Source: B18-G4 sp032250805
Lineage (GTDB): Bacteria; Bacteroidota; Bacteroidia; Bacteroidales; B18-G4
NCBI GenBank assembly: GCA_032250805.1
Contig: JAVVEM010000016.1
Location: forward strand, 1 to 64,000
Direction of reading: 5' to 3'
DNA length: 64,000 bases
Part shown: positions 9,291 through 17,702 of the stretch, piece by piece
Position numbering within the stretch: the stretch's first letter is position 1
How the letters are laid out: each line of letters begins with the position of its first letter
Made by a program: the position numbers and the translations under genes
The notes under the pieces: generated by a model
Database searches by the model: none
The model's input: the letters and a program-made list of their open reading frames with translations, nothing else
Told to the model about the DNA's origin: nothing

Positions 9291-9824
9291 TTAATCCTTT
9301 TCTTCATCCATTTTTACGCCCAGCTCTTCGAGTATACGATAGGTGAGGTTTGCCCCTTTAGGTCCTTTGATCACGATGGAATTACCCGTTCCGTCGGCAC
9401 TGTTAAAGATGTAGGTATAGCCGCCTTCTTTGTAAACCCTGTTTACCGCCTCAATGATCTTTTGCGTGATGGGCTCAAGCCGTTGGTTCGACAAGGCATT
9501 TATTTTGGCATCGGCATTGGCAATATCAGCCTGGATCTCTTGCTCAAGCGAAATGATTTGTTCGCGCTGGCTGTTCAGCAACGATTCGGCATAGCCCTCC
9601 TGTTGTTTTTTTACAAAATCCTCAAGCATCGATTGATAATAATCCCGCTTTGCAGCAATTTGCTCTTCCAGGGCAGCCTGATAGTTGTCAATTTCCTTGT
9701 TCATCAACTGAGCCTCAGGCATATTAAGCAAAATAAATTCGAGGTTGGCATAAGCGATCTTTTCCTGGCTGAACGAAAGCAAAACCAAAAAAAGTAATGG
9801 AATAAAAAGGAGTTGTTTTTTCAT
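9291..9824 (-). CDS. OmpH/Skp-family periplasmic chaperone-like protein
   Basis: With the ATG at 9824 the product is 177 residues, starting with a typical signal peptide MKKQLLFIPLLFLVLLSFSQ. A longer reading from 9908 adds 28 residues ahead of the signal peptide and crosses a promoter-like box, so it is rejected. The mature part starts AYANLEFILLNMPE and continues as a long charged, Gln-rich alpha-helical coiled coil (about residues 40-120), the Skp/OmpH layout. Such proteins hold unfolded outer-membrane proteins in the periplasm. It is the first gene of an apparent operon with the two fucosidases; whether this link is functional is unknown. Confidence 0.85.
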   Translation of the reverse strand: MKKQLLFIPLLFLVLLSFSQEKIAYANLEFILLNMPEAQLMNKEIDNYQAALEEQIAAKRDYYQSMLEDFVKKQQEGYAESLLNSQREQIISLEQEIQADIANADAKINALSNQRLEPITQKIIEAVNRVYKEGGYTYIFNSADGTGNSIVIKGPKGANLTYRILEELGVKMDEEKD

Positions 9825-9840
9825 AATAGCGAATTTGTAC

Positions 9841-9848
9841 CAAAGATA
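9841..9848 (-). promoter_or_regulatory. Bacteroidetes -7 promoter element for the OmpH-like gene
   Basis: Minus-strand TATCTTTG, a perfect match to TAnnTTTG, 16 bases upstream of the chosen ATG. No clear -33 TTG is seen at the usual distance. It supports the shorter start of the gene. Confidence 0.5.
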
Positions 9849-9920
9849 GGAATTAAGCTCTATAGTTTGGTAGGTAAAGGTATACAATTCAGGTGCAACA
9901 ACCTTCAATTTTTTAAAACG

Positions 9921-9962
9921 CTAAATGTTACATGAAAAATGCAAAATGCTAAATGCTACATG
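9921..9962. repeat. Short near-identical intergenic direct repeat
   Basis: CTAAATGTTACATG (9921-9934) recurs as CTAAATGCTACATG (9949-9962), differing at one base, separated by 14 bases. It lies between the epimerase stop and the OmpH-like promoter. No function is evident. Confidence 0.4.
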
Positions 9963-9969
9963 TCATCCA

Positions 9970-11034
9970 TCACCCCTGGTCTTTCAGCAAACCGTCTTCG
10001 ATCAACTGATGAAAATGATCGGTGAGGGTTTCCCCGACCGGCCTGTATGCAAGGTTCAGGGATTTTTTGCTCCGGCTATTGTCTACATTCACCGGGATAC
10101 CGATATTTCTTAAAATATACTTCCTGCTGAGTCCGAACATTGGTCCGATAAGCACGAAGAGCCATTTTGGTACTTTTCGGCGTGGGAGGGGATAATTACT
10201 GAACTCTTTGTGCAGTATTCCGGCAACATCATGAAAGCTGAGCACTTCGGCCGATAACAGGTTTCGGCCGGAAGCCCCGTTCATAGCCCCGCTGATGTGT
10301 GCCTCAGCCACATCACGCACATCAACAATGGCCAGATACCCTTCAGGAGCACCGGTCTTGTAAGTACCATTACCCATGGATGCCATAAAGTCGATGCTTG
10401 CCGAATCATTGCGTTTGGTCAGGCTCGGGCCCAGCATAAAACCGGGATTCATCACCACCAATGACCAGCGCGACTGGGCCCGGGCCATTTTCCAGGCCTC
10501 TTTTTCAGCCATTGTTTTGGAATACGAATACGGCTGATGATCGAGATTGCTTGTGGTATTCCAGTTTTCTTCGTTAAATATCCCGTCTGCAATGTTTTCG
10601 GCGTCCTTGTGGTCGCCCATGATCGCCACCAGACTGGAAGTGAGAACAACCCTCTTAACGCTTTCTGTCTTATTTACGGCTTCGAGGATATTTCTGGTTC
10701 CCTCTAATGCAGGATCAACAAGGGTTTTACGGGGATCTTTTACCTTGCCTATAATAAATGGCGATGCAGTATGGATTACCCGTGAGCATCCCTGAACAGC
10801 TTCTTCAAAGGATCCGGGTTTGAGCAGGTCGGCTTCAAAAACCTTTAACTCACCGGGAGCCCGGTCAGCGATTTCAATGAGGTGAGCATATTTTTGCTTG
10901 TTACTGAGATCTCTGACAGTTGTATGTACGGTATGCCCCCCGTTTAATAATTGCTGGATAATATGTGATGCCAGGTAACCGCTGCCACCACTGACAAGTA
11001 CTGTGTCTGATTTTGATTTCGTGTTCATGGTCAT
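9970..11034 (-). CDS. NAD(P)-dependent epimerase/reductase, dihydroflavonol-4-reductase-like SDR
   Basis: 354 residues of the extended short-chain dehydrogenase family. The N-terminal Rossmann motif GGSGYLASH, the VLTSSLVA strand with catalytic Ser, and the active site YSYSKTMAEKEAW (Tyr-x3-Lys) are all present, with NPGFMLGPS later on. This matches the dihydroflavonol reductase / aldehyde reductase subgroup that reduces small aldehydes or ketones with NAD(P)H. The substrate cannot be assigned. An alternative ATG two codons downstream (11028) is equally plausible. The gene is divergent from folE across 191 bases, where no clear promoter match is seen. Confidence 0.85.
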   Translation of the reverse strand: MTMNTKSKSDTVLVSGGSGYLASHIIQQLLNGGHTVHTTVRDLSNKQKYAHLIEIADRAPGELKVFEADLLKPGSFEEAVQGCSRVIHTASPFIIGKVKDPRKTLVDPALEGTRNILEAVNKTESVKRVVLTSSLVAIMGDHKDAENIADGIFNEENWNTTSNLDHQPYSYSKTMAEKEAWKMARAQSRWSLVVMNPGFMLGPSLTKRNDSASIDFMASMGNGTYKTGAPEGYLAIVDVRDVAEAHISGAMNGASGRNLLSAEVLSFHDVAGILHKEFSNYPLPRRKVPKWLFVLIGPMFGLSRKYILRNIGIPVNVDNSRSKKSLNLAYRPVGETLTDHFHQLIEDGLLKDQG

Positions 11035-11225
11035 TTTAATTTTTATAATTTTTAACTGACGATGTTATAATTAAGTTATTATTAGAAACAAGGTTGTACC
11101 CATATTGTTTAAAAAAATCAAACATTAGTTAAACAATTTGCAATGTTCATTGTTTTTTAACTGGCTTTTGGAAGAAAAAAGTGTAAGAAATCAGGAGCCC
11201 GAACGACAAACTAAAAAATAATGTT

Positions 11226-11948
11226 ATGAAACACGAACCACTTTTAAAGGAAGTTAAATTGAATGGCAGGGTAAACGGTAAGGATGTATTTACCGGTGAG
11301 CCCAAACAGGATATTTTTGAGCTTATCGGCGACAATCACGTTGCCTCATCATCAGAAACGCCCATTCGCGACGATGCATTTAAACTTAATGATGAAGAAA
11401 AAATGGAGATCATTAAAGGTCATTTTGAAAAGATCATGGATACCCTGGGGTTGGACCTTACAGATGACAGCCTGCGGGGAACCCCTCACAGGCTTGCCAA
11501 GATGTTTGTAAAAGAGATATTCAGCGGACTTAAACCTGAAAATATGCCCGGGATCTCGGTTTTCGACAATAAGTTCAAATATAACGAAATGCTTGTTGAG
11601 AAGGATATTTCTGTGAACTCAACCTGTGAGCATCATTTCCTTCCCATCAGCGGTAAGGCGCATGTTGCCTATATTTCGAGTGGCCAGGTTATCGGGCTTT
11701 CAAAAATTAACCGTATTGTTGACTATTTTTCCCGCAGGCCGCAGGTTCAGGAAAGGCTTACTGTGCAGATCGCCGAAGCACTGAAAAAGATTTTGAAAAC
11801 CCAGGATGTAGCGATCGTGATCGATGCAAAACACCATTGTGTGTCTTCGCGTGGCATACAGGATGCATGCAGCACGACAATTACTTCACACTATTCCGGA
11901 AAATTTAAGGATCCGAAGGTAAAAGAAGAGTTTTTGAAATATATTTAG
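11226..11948 (+). CDS. folE: GTP cyclohydrolase I
   Basis: 240 residues. The C-terminal ~185 residues carry the family signatures: TPHRLAKMF, the zinc/active-site motif NSTCEHHFLP, GLSKINRIVDYFSRRPQVQERLT and the HHCVSSRG motif. It converts GTP to 7,8-dihydroneopterin triphosphate, the first step of tetrahydrofolate and pterin synthesis, in the cytoplasm. An N-terminal extension of about 50 polar residues precedes the catalytic domain. It is transcribed alone, divergent from the epimerase gene and convergent with the TonB receptor gene. Confidence 0.95.
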   Translation: MKHEPLLKEVKLNGRVNGKDVFTGEPKQDIFELIGDNHVASSSETPIRDDAFKLNDEEKMEIIKGHFEKIMDTLGLDLTDDSLRGTPHRLAKMFVKEIFSGLKPENMPGISVFDNKFKYNEMLVEKDISVNSTCEHHFLPISGKAHVAYISSGQVIGLSKINRIVDYFSRRPQVQERLTVQIAEALKKILKTQDVAIVIDAKHHCVSSRGIQDACSTTITSHYSGKFKDPKVKEEFLKYI

Positions 11949-11995
11949 GCGCAGGCTTGTCAGCCCTTGCCTTATAACCGGGCCCCGGAAACACT

Positions 11996-14800
11996 CTAAA
12001 GTCCGTCAAAAACGAGTGTAAGATAATACAGTCCCCCGATGCTTGCACTGCCAAAGCTGGTAACATACCAGTCATTCAAAACATTCGACCCTCCCACTTT
12101 AATTGTTGTATCAAATTGATCGATCTTATACGTTACCTGTGCATCAAGCATTGAATAAGCAGGCATTTGTGCAACCCCAAATGCCGATTCCCATAAAAAT
12201 TCATCCTGCCAGCGATAGCTTAGCTTAAAGCCAATTTGCTTTGGGAACATATGTTTGCCTGCGCTAAAATTAAACCGGTACCTCGGTGTATTGAATCGCG
12301 ATTGAAATCCGGGCGGACGGTTCTGAATTGACTCCAGTGCATTATAGGCAACATTACCACTGGCATAAAAGCCTTTTAGCAGAACCATTTCCATGCCAAG
12401 TGCCCACCCCCATGCGGTTACCGCTTCGTTGGTACTCACTGTTGTCTGAAACCTTCTTTCATTGTCTTCATAAGGATTTTGAACCAGTACCTGGGTTGCC
12501 AGAAAACCCTTAAACCTGTTTACGAACACATAGGAGTCGAGCAAAAGCAGTTTGTTCAGAAACAATCCTTTGTATCCAACTTCGTATGCGGTTACGCGTT
12601 CGGGCTCAAATTCGGGCATCTCAAATGGGCCTTCATCCAAAACAGGTTCGCCCAAAACCGGGTTTGCATTGCTGAGCGGATATACCGGGTTGTTTTCAAA
12701 ATCATATAAGGCATGTACCTGCGGCAAACCACCGATTACGCGGTATGCACCCACATCAAGATTTACCCACTGGTCGGGAATTGACGGAAAACGATAGGCT
12801 GTCTGTATAGAAGCCCTCAGGGTATGCGAGAGTTTTGAATTGACTTTATAAACAAGTGAGAAACGGGGTGTAGCCCTTCCTTTAAAGTATTCGTTCTTAT
12901 CGTATCTGGCCGCCAGAGTAATCCTGAGCTGATCATTGAAGAATTCTTTGTTTATCTGAGCGAAACCCCCAAACTGGTTGATCCCGATCGGGCTTCCCGG
13001 AATATCGGCGAACACGGAGCCTTCGCTGTTAATGGTATAATGCCTGTAGCTGGCTCCGGCCTGTAATTCAAACCATGGAATATACCTGCTGAAGTTGTAC
13101 ATCCCTTCAGTGTGGAACATCCTGCTTTTATCCAGTACCCGGGCCCCGCCTTCCTGTATGGGTTTATTTATGACCTCGTCAAAATATTCGTTAAATTCCA
13201 TCGAACCGGCAAGCGGAAAAGCAGGTTTATTTGGATTGAAAACATTTCCATGCTCATCCCTGTTCTCAGCCACCAGGCGGGCAAATTTATATGCTCCTTC
13301 GCGATCATCGGGATTGAGCAATATGCTTTGTGTAAACGCTGCGATATAATCCTTATACCAATCGGCGCTGGGTTTCCAGGCTTCATTGATCATGGCTCCT
13401 GCGCCTCCGGCATTATAGGTGTTGCCCGAATGTTCCCATATGTAGTATGCTCTTACATAAAAATCGGGGTTGTTTACTTCTGCCTGTATGTTCGACATCC
13501 TGAAATTATCAAATGCAAAACGGTTTTGGGCAGTATACACGCTGCTGCCATTGCCGTATCCACCCCGCAGGATGGCTTCAAATTTTTTCAAAAAACGATA
13601 ATGTAATGCACCATTAAACCGCATTACATGGGTATTGTAATCGACGAGTGCAGCTTCTTTCCAACCCGTACGGGTGATGATCTGATCGGGAAATAATTCA
13701 ATGCGATCATTGATGAAATTATCATATTCAGGTGTACCCGGCACAAGGCCCCGTGCTTCGGCCACTCCGGCCAGTACCGTTGGTGCCATGTCGGCTAAGT
13801 TTACCGGAACAACAATATCATCGCCATAAACATTTACACCATCATAACCCTCATTACTTTCCCTGGTCGAAGTGTTATCGTCGAGCCTGTTTTTATCCCT
13901 GTAATCGGTGGCAAACCAGTCGGTGGCCTTTAAATATGTTCCGGTGAATTTAAATGCGAACCTGTCGTTAAAATTTTTCGCGTACCGCAGATCAAGATTT
14001 ACCATGGGTTCGGGTCCACTGGCATGTTCATCATTCACGTGCATTACTCCGCTTTGCAGCGATACCGTCAGGCCTTCATATTCGAAAGGGTTTTTACTGT
14101 TCATCAGCAATACGCCGTTCATCCCCCCCGGGCCATACAAGGCCGATGATGCGCCCACCAATAGCTCAACGCTTTCCACATCAATATTCGACAAGCCGAA
14201 GATGTTTCCTGCCGAAAAACTTAAACCTGGCGAAGTATTGTCTACTCCGTCAACAAGCTGGTTCATGCGAACATTTGTTTCTCCGGTAAATCCGCGCGCA
14301 TTCGGGAAACGAAAGGTAAGGCTGTGTACATTCATGTCAACCCCTTTGATACTGTAAAGGCCATCGTAAAAATTTGCTGTTGGAAGCTGTTCAACCGCCC
14401 TGGCTGTTAATTTTTCAATTGTTACCGGCGAATTCATAATATTTTCCTCCACCCGCGAAGCGGAAATCACCACTTCCTGGCCAAGGATGGCCCTGGGTTC
14501 CATTTCCACCTGAAGGCCATCGGTATCTCCGTTAATCTCAACAAGGTTCTTTGCAAAACCTACAAATGAGAATTCAAGTATAAAAGGTGGAGGGGTATCG
14601 GTTTTTAAAACAAAATTTCCATCAATATCACTCACCGTTCCGCTTAGGGTGCCCTTTATGGTGATATTTACTCCCGTAAGTGGTTCATGGCTCTCAGCTT
14701 CAGTTACATTACCCTTTATCTGTGTATACTGCGAAAATACGATAAGTGGCGCCGACACCAGAATGAATGCAATGAAGCAATATTTTTTTAAACCAATCAT
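11996..14800 (-). CDS. TonB-dependent outer-membrane receptor with carboxypeptidase-regulatory-like N-terminus
   Basis: 934 residues. A signal peptide is followed by a carboxypeptidase D regulatory-like domain (IKGNVTEAESHEPLTGVNI, about residues 26-105), a plug domain (EVVISASRVEENIMNSPVTIEKL, GPGGMNGVLLM; about 110-240) and a 22-strand-type barrel to the C-terminus. Such receptors import large or scarce ligands using TonB energy. There is no SusD partner beside it, which argues against a SusC glycan porin and for a metal-chelate, cofactor or similar ligand. It is divergent from the ECF-like/NTPase gene at 15015, a possible inner-membrane partner. No TAnnTTTG match is visible upstream. Confidence 0.9.
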   Translation of the reverse strand: MIGLKKYCFIAFILVSAPLIVFSQYTQIKGNVTEAESHEPLTGVNITIKGTLSGTVSDIDGNFVLKTDTPPPFILEFSFVGFAKNLVEINGDTDGLQVEMEPRAILGQEVVISASRVEENIMNSPVTIEKLTARAVEQLPTANFYDGLYSIKGVDMNVHSLTFRFPNARGFTGETNVRMNQLVDGVDNTSPGLSFSAGNIFGLSNIDVESVELLVGASSALYGPGGMNGVLLMNSKNPFEYEGLTVSLQSGVMHVNDEHASGPEPMVNLDLRYAKNFNDRFAFKFTGTYLKATDWFATDYRDKNRLDDNTSTRESNEGYDGVNVYGDDIVVPVNLADMAPTVLAGVAEARGLVPGTPEYDNFINDRIELFPDQIITRTGWKEAALVDYNTHVMRFNGALHYRFLKKFEAILRGGYGNGSSVYTAQNRFAFDNFRMSNIQAEVNNPDFYVRAYYIWEHSGNTYNAGGAGAMINEAWKPSADWYKDYIAAFTQSILLNPDDREGAYKFARLVAENRDEHGNVFNPNKPAFPLAGSMEFNEYFDEVINKPIQEGGARVLDKSRMFHTEGMYNFSRYIPWFELQAGASYRHYTINSEGSVFADIPGSPIGINQFGGFAQINKEFFNDQLRITLAARYDKNEYFKGRATPRFSLVYKVNSKLSHTLRASIQTAYRFPSIPDQWVNLDVGAYRVIGGLPQVHALYDFENNPVYPLSNANPVLGEPVLDEGPFEMPEFEPERVTAYEVGYKGLFLNKLLLLDSYVFVNRFKGFLATQVLVQNPYEDNERRFQTTVSTNEAVTAWGWALGMEMVLLKGFYASGNVAYNALESIQNRPPGFQSRFNTPRYRFNFSAGKHMFPKQIGFKLSYRWQDEFLWESAFGVAQMPAYSMLDAQVTYKIDQFDTTIKVGGSNVLNDWYVTSFGSASIGGLYYLTLVFDGL

Positions 14801-15014
14801 TATCAGTAATATAAGATCAGTACTTGATAAAAACCGGCATACAAGGTACTAAATTTTGTGTCGATTAAGAACTAAATTTATATCGTTTGGTTTTGTAAGT
14901 GATTTTATATGTTTCGTTGTGCGGGAGTTTCATTTTTGCCGGATGGCCTCCCATTTATTCTTTCATCTTTCATGAATTTGAAATACTTTCGCTTGTTGAT
15001 TTCATGACGACTCA

Positions 15015-16742
15015 ATGCCGAAGGTATATTCAAACCGTGTTAGTGAAGTATGGCTTAAAGCTGCCGTTATGGGAAGCTTATGGGCTTCGTTCGAGATCAT
15101 TATCGGTAGTTTTTTACATAACATGCGGTTTCCTTTCTCCGGAACATTTTTGTCGTTTGCAAGCGTCGGCCTCATTATTGCTTTCATACAGGTATGGAAA
15201 AGCAAGGGATTGGTGTGGAGGGCCGGCCTTGTTGCCGCACTGCTGAAGTCGATCTCTCCCAGTGCCATAATTCTTGGCCCGATGATCGGTATATTCAGCG
15301 AAGCTCTGATCATTGAATTCTTTCTTTTAATCCTTGGGCGGAATGTTACAGCCTATATGGCCGGGGGGGCATTTGCTGTTTTAAGCACACTTTTACATAA
15401 AGTTGCAAGTTTATTGGTTACCTATGGTTTTGATCTGATCGTGATCATTGAAAAGTTGTATCAGTATATCAGCAGGCAGTTGGGTCATGCAAAGGGCGAT
15501 CCCCTTATCATTATTTCTGTGGTGGTTCTTTTTTATATCCTGCTGGGGATGGCAGGCGCTTTGCTGGGATACCTGAGCGGACAAAAAGCCATTCAGATGG
15601 CTGTACCCGAAACAGCCATCAATCCCGATAAGAATGCTTCTTTTTTTGCTCAGGCACCGCATCAAAAATCTTCTCCATGGTACCTGTTGTTCCATTTAGT
15701 GAGTATTGTGGCCTGCCTTTATATGATCAATGTATTGCCGATCTGGTATGCGGCCATTCCCTCGCTGGCTTATGCCGGATATTGTTTTTATGCCTACAGG
15801 AGAAGTATGCGGTCGTTCCGTAAAATTTCTTTCTGGATATGGTTTATGGCCATCACCATTCTGGCTGCCGTTTTCTGGAACGGCCTTTCAAAGGGCGGGA
15901 TCTGGGACTGGGAAGGGCTGATCGTCGGTCTCAGGATGAACCTCAGGGCTGTTGTCATTTTAACGGGCTTTGCCGCGATTAGTCATGAATTGCGAAACCC
16001 GATCATCCGGACGGTCCTTTATCATCATGGATTTGCAAGTGTTTATCATTCGGTAGGACTGGCTTTTTCTGTTTTGCCGGGAATGATCGACACCTTGCCC
16101 GGAATGAAGACTCTGATCAGGAAACCGGTAAATTCGCTGGCATGCATCGTCAGGCAAACAACAAAAGTATATCCGGTTCTGAAAAATGAACTGGCAATGC
16201 AAACACCTGTTTTTATAATTACCGGTGAAGTGCAGCAGGGCAAAACAACCTTCCTCATCCGGCTGATCAAATTGCTCAGAGAGGATAACATTAAAATGAA
16301 CGGGTTCATTGCCCGTGGGGTGCATGATAAACATGGCCGCATAGGGTATGATCTCGAAAATATTGCTACCGGCGGGCAGATGCAATATATCAGGGATATC
16401 CCTTCGGCAGGGGCATGGCGTCATGGCAGGTATTATTTTAATCCCTCCGGTCTTTCGTTTGGAAATGAGATCCTGAACAATATCAATGAGCAAAATACCG
16501 AACTGATCATTATTGATGAGGTTGGCCCGGTTGAATTAAAGGGAAAAGCATGGGCCGGAGAAATTGAGCGCCTGTTGCATAACACACGTATACCTCAGTT
16601 GTGGGTGGTTAGAAAACCTTTATTGAAAAGGCTGATGCGACACTGGCTTGTGGGCCGGATCATGGTAACCGACATTGGCTCTGACCCGCCTGAAGCAATA
16701 CGTAAGGAAATTTTCGACCTGATCAAAAAAACATCATTCTAG
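15015..16742 (+). CDS. Membrane protein with ECF-transporter-like segments fused to a THEP1-like NTPase
   Basis: 575 residues in two parts. Residues 1 to about 385 are highly hydrophobic. The first ~190 contain several membrane helices with a GSFLHNMRFPFSG motif and SISPSAIILGPMIG, reminiscent of ECF substrate-binding (S) subunits; the rest, including AVVILTGFAAISHELRNP and LAFSVLPGM, is reminiscent of the T (CbiQ-like) component. From about residue 392 there is a soluble NTPase: Walker A GEVQQGKTTF and Walker B LIIIDEVGPVE, as in the THEP1 nucleoside-triphosphatase family. The domain assignments to ECF subunits are my reading and need a profile search. A hairpin terminator follows the gene. 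It is divergent from a TonB receptor gene. Confidence 0.65.
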   Translation: MPKVYSNRVSEVWLKAAVMGSLWASFEIIIGSFLHNMRFPFSGTFLSFASVGLIIAFIQVWKSKGLVWRAGLVAALLKSISPSAIILGPMIGIFSEALIIEFFLLILGRNVTAYMAGGAFAVLSTLLHKVASLLVTYGFDLIVIIEKLYQYISRQLGHAKGDPLIIISVVVLFYILLGMAGALLGYLSGQKAIQMAVPETAINPDKNASFFAQAPHQKSSPWYLLFHLVSIVACLYMINVLPIWYAAIPSLAYAGYCFYAYRRSMRSFRKISFWIWFMAITILAAVFWNGLSKGGIWDWEGLIVGLRMNLRAVVILTGFAAISHELRNPIIRTVLYHHGFASVYHSVGLAFSVLPGMIDTLPGMKTLIRKPVNSLACIVRQTTKVYPVLKNELAMQTPVFIITGEVQQGKTTFLIRLIKLLREDNIKMNGFIARGVHDKHGRIGYDLENIATGGQMQYIRDIPSAGAWRHGRYYFNPSGLSFGNEILNNINEQNTELIIIDEVGPVELKGKAWAGEIERLLHNTRIPQLWVVRKPLLKRLMRHWLVGRIMVTDIGSDPPEAIRKEIFDLIKKTSF

Positions 16743-16799
16743 TCCTTTCTTGCTGGCGCGAATAAGGATATCCTCACCAGCCAGGAGTGTTTTGGCAAA

Positions 16800-16826
16800 A
16801 CCTGCCTGTAAGCGCAGGTATTTTTA
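16800..16826 (+). terminator. Probable intrinsic terminator after the NTPase fusion gene
   Basis: ACCTGC (16800-16805) pairs with GCAGGT (16814-16819) around an 8-base loop and is followed by ATTTTTAT. The T-run overlaps the last codons of the convergent FISUMP gene. Confidence 0.55.
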
Positions 16827-17447
16827 TTCCTTGTCAATATCTGCATCCGCATCTTTAATGCAACGCACCGATAATCCGTATTCTTTTGGGATCATTTTAC
16901 GGTTAATCCCATCCAGGCCTTGTTCAAATACCCTCGTCCATCCATTTTTTTCATCCAATGCTGTCGATGTCCAGAAATAGGCATGTGTTTCGAAATAAGC
17001 ATCCCTGGCCTGTGGATTAACAAGGCCGGCAAATTCGGCGTCGAACCCCACGCCACCGTCTACTTTCAGGTATTTGCCTATTTTGCCCGAGTTTCGGATG
17101 TATTTTTTCTGTAATTCGGCCTTGTCCATGCCCATATATGATTCCAGCGCCATCCATTCTTCATCGCCCGGGAGCCTGAATCCTTCGGGGCATGCTTTTT
17201 TCGCAGCCTCAAAGGTATACCACCTGCCTTTGAGCATGCAGTTGGTTTCATCATCTTCATAACATGATGATCCGTCGCCCATGTCAAATTTCAGGTTCTG
17301 ACACATCCACCAGTGCTGGCCGAACTTCATGATCAGGTATATATTTCCATCCCTTTCGTCCATTATAAAGTCTGTATCCTGTGATGTTGCCGTGGCAGTA
17401 TTGATTAAGAAGAGTGGAAGAAGGAGTATGTAACTTAGCCATTTCAT
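16824..17447 (-). CDS. Secreted FISUMP-domain (Fibrobacter succinogenes major paralogous) protein
   Basis: With the ATG at 17447 the product is 207 residues with a signal peptide (MKWLSYILLLPLFLINTATA). A longer reading from 17591 would add 48 residues without a signal sequence in front and is rejected. The mature part contains the FISUMP pattern: a WWMCQNLKF strand, GRWYTFEAAKKACPEGFRLPGDEEW, a Gly-rich segment, FWTSTALDE and GLSVRCIKD. Four cysteines probably form disulfides. The family is common in secreted Bacteroidetes and Fibrobacteres proteins, and its function is not known. Confidence 0.8.
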   Translation of the reverse strand: MKWLSYILLLPLFLINTATATSQDTDFIMDERDGNIYLIMKFGQHWWMCQNLKFDMGDGSSCYEDDETNCMLKGRWYTFEAAKKACPEGFRLPGDEEWMALESYMGMDKAELQKKYIRNSGKIGKYLKVDGGVGFDAEFAGLVNPQARDAYFETHAYFWTSTALDEKNGWTRVFEQGLDGINRKMIPKEYGLSVRCIKDADADIDKE

Positions 17448-17591
17448 GATCAGAAAATTTTGTTGTACAAAATAAGTGATTTTAACCAAATCAAGCGAAT
17501 AATTATTTATAAGCCTCATAATTTTAAAGCCTGAAGAATCACAATTTGTTCGTAATACGGGCCCGTAATTCTGTATCGCAACAAGTTTCAT

Positions 17592-17627
17592 GCCTTAAAC
17601 ACAACAATTGCTTAAGGCTTAGCAATT
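17592..17627 (+). other. Two overlapping, mutually exclusive hairpins upstream of the DUF5686 gene
   Basis: GCCTTAA (17592-17598) can pair with TTAAGGC (17612-17618), while AATTGCT (17606-17612) can pair with AGCAATT (17621-17627). The two 7-bp stems share bases and cannot form together. They lie upstream of the promoter-like box at 17693, so they would only be transcribed from a promoter further upstream. A chance origin is possible. Confidence 0.25.
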
Positions 17628-17692
17628 TTGCCCGGATATGCGGGTTTAAAAGACAGGCATGATATTTTTTCAAAAAAAATCTTCTTTTCTTT

Positions 17693-17700
17693 TAACTTTG
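17693..17700 (+). promoter_or_regulatory. Bacteroidetes -7 promoter element abutting the DUF5686 start codon
   Basis: TAACTTTG matches TAnnTTTG exactly and ends two bases before ATGATG (17703/17706). If used, transcription would begin at or within the start codon, giving a leaderless mRNA. No -33 TTG is evident. Confidence 0.4.
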
Positions 17701-17702
17701 CC

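Noticed and set aside
8625..9797. 390-codon open frame on the plus strand
   Set aside because: It is antisense to the second fucosidase and the OmpH-like gene, both of which have clear family motifs; no start signal or domain supports it.
11035..11225. Riboswitch or promoter between the epimerase and folE genes
   Set aside because: The region is A/T-rich with only a weak imperfect inverted repeat and no TAnnTTTG match or riboswitch-like conserved core.
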